Below, one piece after another: positions 62,526 through 64,000 of a stretch of DNA of 64,000 nt (within the stretch, counting starts at the first letter, position 1; every line of letters starts with the position of its first letter). The stretch is taken from assembly GCA_032881465.1 (NCBI GenBank), contig CP126168.1, positions 1,674,001 through 1,738,000 on the forward strand, given 5' to 3'. The notes under the pieces were generated by a model. That model ran no database searches. It was given only the letters and a program-made list of their open reading frames with translations, and was not told where the DNA came from. Origin of the DNA: Parvibaculaceae bacterium PLY_AMNH_Bact1 (GTDB lineage Bacteria > Pseudomonadota > Alphaproteobacteria > Parvibaculales > Parvibaculaceae). Made by a program: the position numbers and the translations under genes.

Positions 62526-63827
62526 CTATGAGCCTTGGATGCGGATCACAACCGGCGTGCTCACCACATCTGCATGTTCTGAAAGAAGCGCCAGTGCCCG
62601 TTGCATCGTCGCCTCGCGGGTCTCATGGGTAATCAGGACCACCGGAAGCCATTCGCCATCTTGCCCGTGGTCAGCACGCTGGACAATCCGCTCAATGGAG
62701 ACATCTGCCTCCGCAAGGGCCTTTGTCACTTCAGCCATGCTTCCGGCCCGGTCAGCGGCCTCTAGCCTTAAGTAGTACGCGCCTGAATAGTCGCCCATTT
62801 CCACAGTTTCAGCAGGCTGGAGCTCCGATTGTGGAAGAATAAATGGCGGGAAAGCGATGCCGCGAGCAATATCCACAATGTCGGCCACCACTGCCGAAGC
62901 AGTTGGCCCCTCTCCCGCGCCAGGGCCCGTCAGAACAACATTGCCGACATATCCCCCATCGACAGAAACCGCATTGGTGACCCCTGAAACACTCGCCAAT
63001 GGCGCGCTATGGGCCACCAGCGCCGGATGAACCCGCTGTTCGATGGCACCTTGTTCATTGCGCACAGCCGTGCCCAGAAGCTTGATCCGGTATCCAAACT
63101 CAGCAGCAAACTTGATATCAGCAGCAGATACCGCCTCAATGCCTTCCACATAGACTGAGGAAAAGTCGACTGCCGTACCAAAGGAAAGACTGGCGAGGAT
63201 CGCCAGCTTGTGGGCCGCATCAGTTCCCCCAACGTCAAAGCTAGGGTCTGCTTCGGCGTAACCAAGCTTCTGCGCATCGGCGAGCACATCGGCGAAGTCA
63301 GCCCCAGTTTCTTCCATTTCAGTCAGGATGTAGTTGCAAGTCCCGTTCAAAATCCCAGAAACCTGCGAAATCCGGTTTGCCAACAGGCCTTCCCTCATCG
63401 CCTTGATGATCGGAATGCCGCCCGCCACTGCCGCTTCGAAGTTAAGCGCGGCCTCACCTTTCTCCGCAAGTGCTGCCAGCGCAGCACCATGATGCGCCAC
63501 AAGAGCCTTGTTGGCTGTCACCACATGCTTGCCAGAAGAAAGAGCCGCCTCAACCGCGCTTTTCGCCGAACCGTCTGATCCACCGATCAGTTCGACAAAC
63601 ACGTCAATATCGGCGTTCTTCGCCATATCGACCGGATCGTCAAACCAGCTCGCCCCGGAAACATCAAAACCCCGGTCTTTGGACCTGTCACGGGCACAAA
63701 TGGCTGTAATAACAATCTCCCGGCCAGAGATCGCCGCCAGGCGGGGACCCTCAGCTTCCAATTGTTTGCCGACGCCACCGCCGACCGTGCCTAGTCCCGC
63801 CAGGCCAATTCGCAGCGGTGTTGTCAT
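62526..63827 (-). CDS. hom: Homoserine dehydrogenase
   Basis: 433 residues. NAD(P) motif GLAGLGTVGGGVGKQLE, NGTCNYILTEMEETGADFADVLADAQ (the family signature), and a C-terminal ACT domain (YYLRLEAADRAGSMAEVTKALAEADVSIERIVQ) for feedback control by threonine. Makes homoserine for threonine and methionine synthesis. Starts 3 bases after the aminotransferase gene. Confidence 0.95.
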   Translation of the reverse strand: MTTPLRIGLAGLGTVGGGVGKQLEAEGPRLAAISGREIVITAICARDRSKDRGFDVSGASWFDDPVDMAKNADIDVFVELIGGSDGSAKSAVEAALSSGKHVVTANKALVAHHGAALAALAEKGEAALNFEAAVAGGIPIIKAMREGLLANRISQVSGILNGTCNYILTEMEETGADFADVLADAQKLGYAEADPSFDVGGTDAAHKLAILASLSFGTAVDFSSVYVEGIEAVSAADIKFAAEFGYRIKLLGTAVRNEQGAIEQRVHPALVAHSAPLASVSGVTNAVSVDGGYVGNVVLTGPGAGEGPTASAVVADIVDIARGIAFPPFILPQSELQPAETVEMGDYSGAYYLRLEAADRAGSMAEVTKALAEADVSIERIVQRADHGQDGEWLPVVLITHETREATMQRALALLSEHADVVSTPVVIRIQGS

Positions 63828-63830
63828 TTT

Positions 63831-64000
63831 TTACGCTTTCTGCCCCGGATACTGCACCACGGTGCCCCCTGAAGGGTCATAGTCCGCGAGGATTTTGTCT
63901 GCATTTTCCAGGAATTTTTTCACATTCCGCGCCGCCTGACGGATGCGTTGTTCGTTTTCAACCAGCCCGATACGCACATGCCCATCGCCATATTCGCCAA
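63831..64000 (-). CDS. Class I/II aminotransferase, C-terminal part
   Basis: Only the last 55 or so residues lie in the window; the gene continues past the right edge. YGDGHVRIGLVENEQRIRQAARNVKKFL is the closing stretch of AlaC/LL-diaminopimelate-type aminotransferases, ending TVVQYPGQKA. Located just before hom, so an amino-acid biosynthetic role (glutamate-pyruvate or aspartate transaminase) is likely. Confidence 0.85.
   Translation of the reverse strand, partial: GEYGDGHVRIGLVENEQRIRQAARNVKKFLENADKILADYDPSGGTVVQYPGQKA

Noticed and set aside
1-64000. CRISPR arrays, insertion sequences, prophage genes or integrases
   Set aside because: No regularly spaced repeats, transposase or phage proteins were seen, although four tRNA genes are present that could serve as attachment sites.

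Overview
The window looks like a chromosomal segment of an alphaproteobacterium. Supporting features are an NDUFS4-type complex I accessory protein, an aapJQMP-type general amino acid ABC transporter, a Form II CO-dehydrogenase-like (molybdenum hydroxylase) cluster, a DUF1329 protein, the order aminotransferase-hom-glpX-recJ, and a palindromic intergenic unit resembling those scattered in Rhizobiales-like genomes. GC content looks moderate (mid-50s percent by eye, not computed). The order or family cannot be fixed from sequence alone; a Parvibaculum-like or other Rhizobiales-related marine lineage is a guess. I saw no insertion sequence, phage gene or CRISPR array.

Layout. (1) 1-7.5 kb: an exopolysaccharide locus with a GT4 glycosyltransferase (cut by the window edge), a Wza-like export lipoprotein, a Wzz/BY-kinase-like protein with an altered P-loop, two tandem CelD/BcsL-type acyltransferases and a NodB-type deacetylase. 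(2) 7.5-13 kb: small membrane proteins, tRNA-Asn, a cyclopropane-fatty-acid-synthase-type methyltransferase, a Nudix hydrolase, DUF899 and a GST. (3) 13-24 kb: sulfur and amino-acid metabolism (cysK-type synthase, sseA, aapJQMP, metC), with metC overlapping modABC for molybdate uptake. (4) 24-35 kb: a mixed region with an aldonolactone-oxidase-like flavoprotein, DUF1329, Sel1 protein, GST, VOC protein, NDUFS4, a DegT-type aminotransferase, an alpha/beta hydrolase without its nucleophilic serine, a haloalkane dehalogenase, three tRNA or hotdog/cold-shock loci.

(5) 35.7-43.4 kb: a ten-gene, mostly overlapping operon for an Mrp/Mbh-like cation/proton antiporter. Its order is E-F-G-DUF4040/B'-B-C-D-D'-small protein-D'', giving three antiporter-like (ND2/4/5-fold) subunits. 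(6) 43.4-52.6 kb: coxG, coxS, coxL, coxM, coxD, coxE, a split xdhC pair and a molybdopterin-binding/MocA-like fusion. CoxL carries AYRGAGR, so it is a Form II enzyme and probably not a true CO dehydrogenase. modABC (molybdate import), the xdhC/mocA genes (cofactor maturation and insertion) and coxSLM (apo-enzyme) together form a complete supply chain for this hydroxylase.

(7) 52.6-64 kb: a GH13 alpha-glucosidase; divergently, a protein that matches both halohydrin dehalogenase signatures (T-x4-F-x-G and S-x12-Y-x3-R); a sirtuin; glyoxalase I; a histidine-rich secreted protein whose ribosome binding site lies in a predicted stem; cytochrome b561 with YceI; a GFA protein; tRNA-Glu; and recJ, glpX, hom and the end of an aminotransferase gene. 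The most notable points are the halohydrin dehalogenase in the same window as a haloalkane dehalogenase, the three-antiporter-subunit Mrp-like operon abutting the cox cluster, and several RNA/DNA palindromes placed over promoters or ribosome binding sites.
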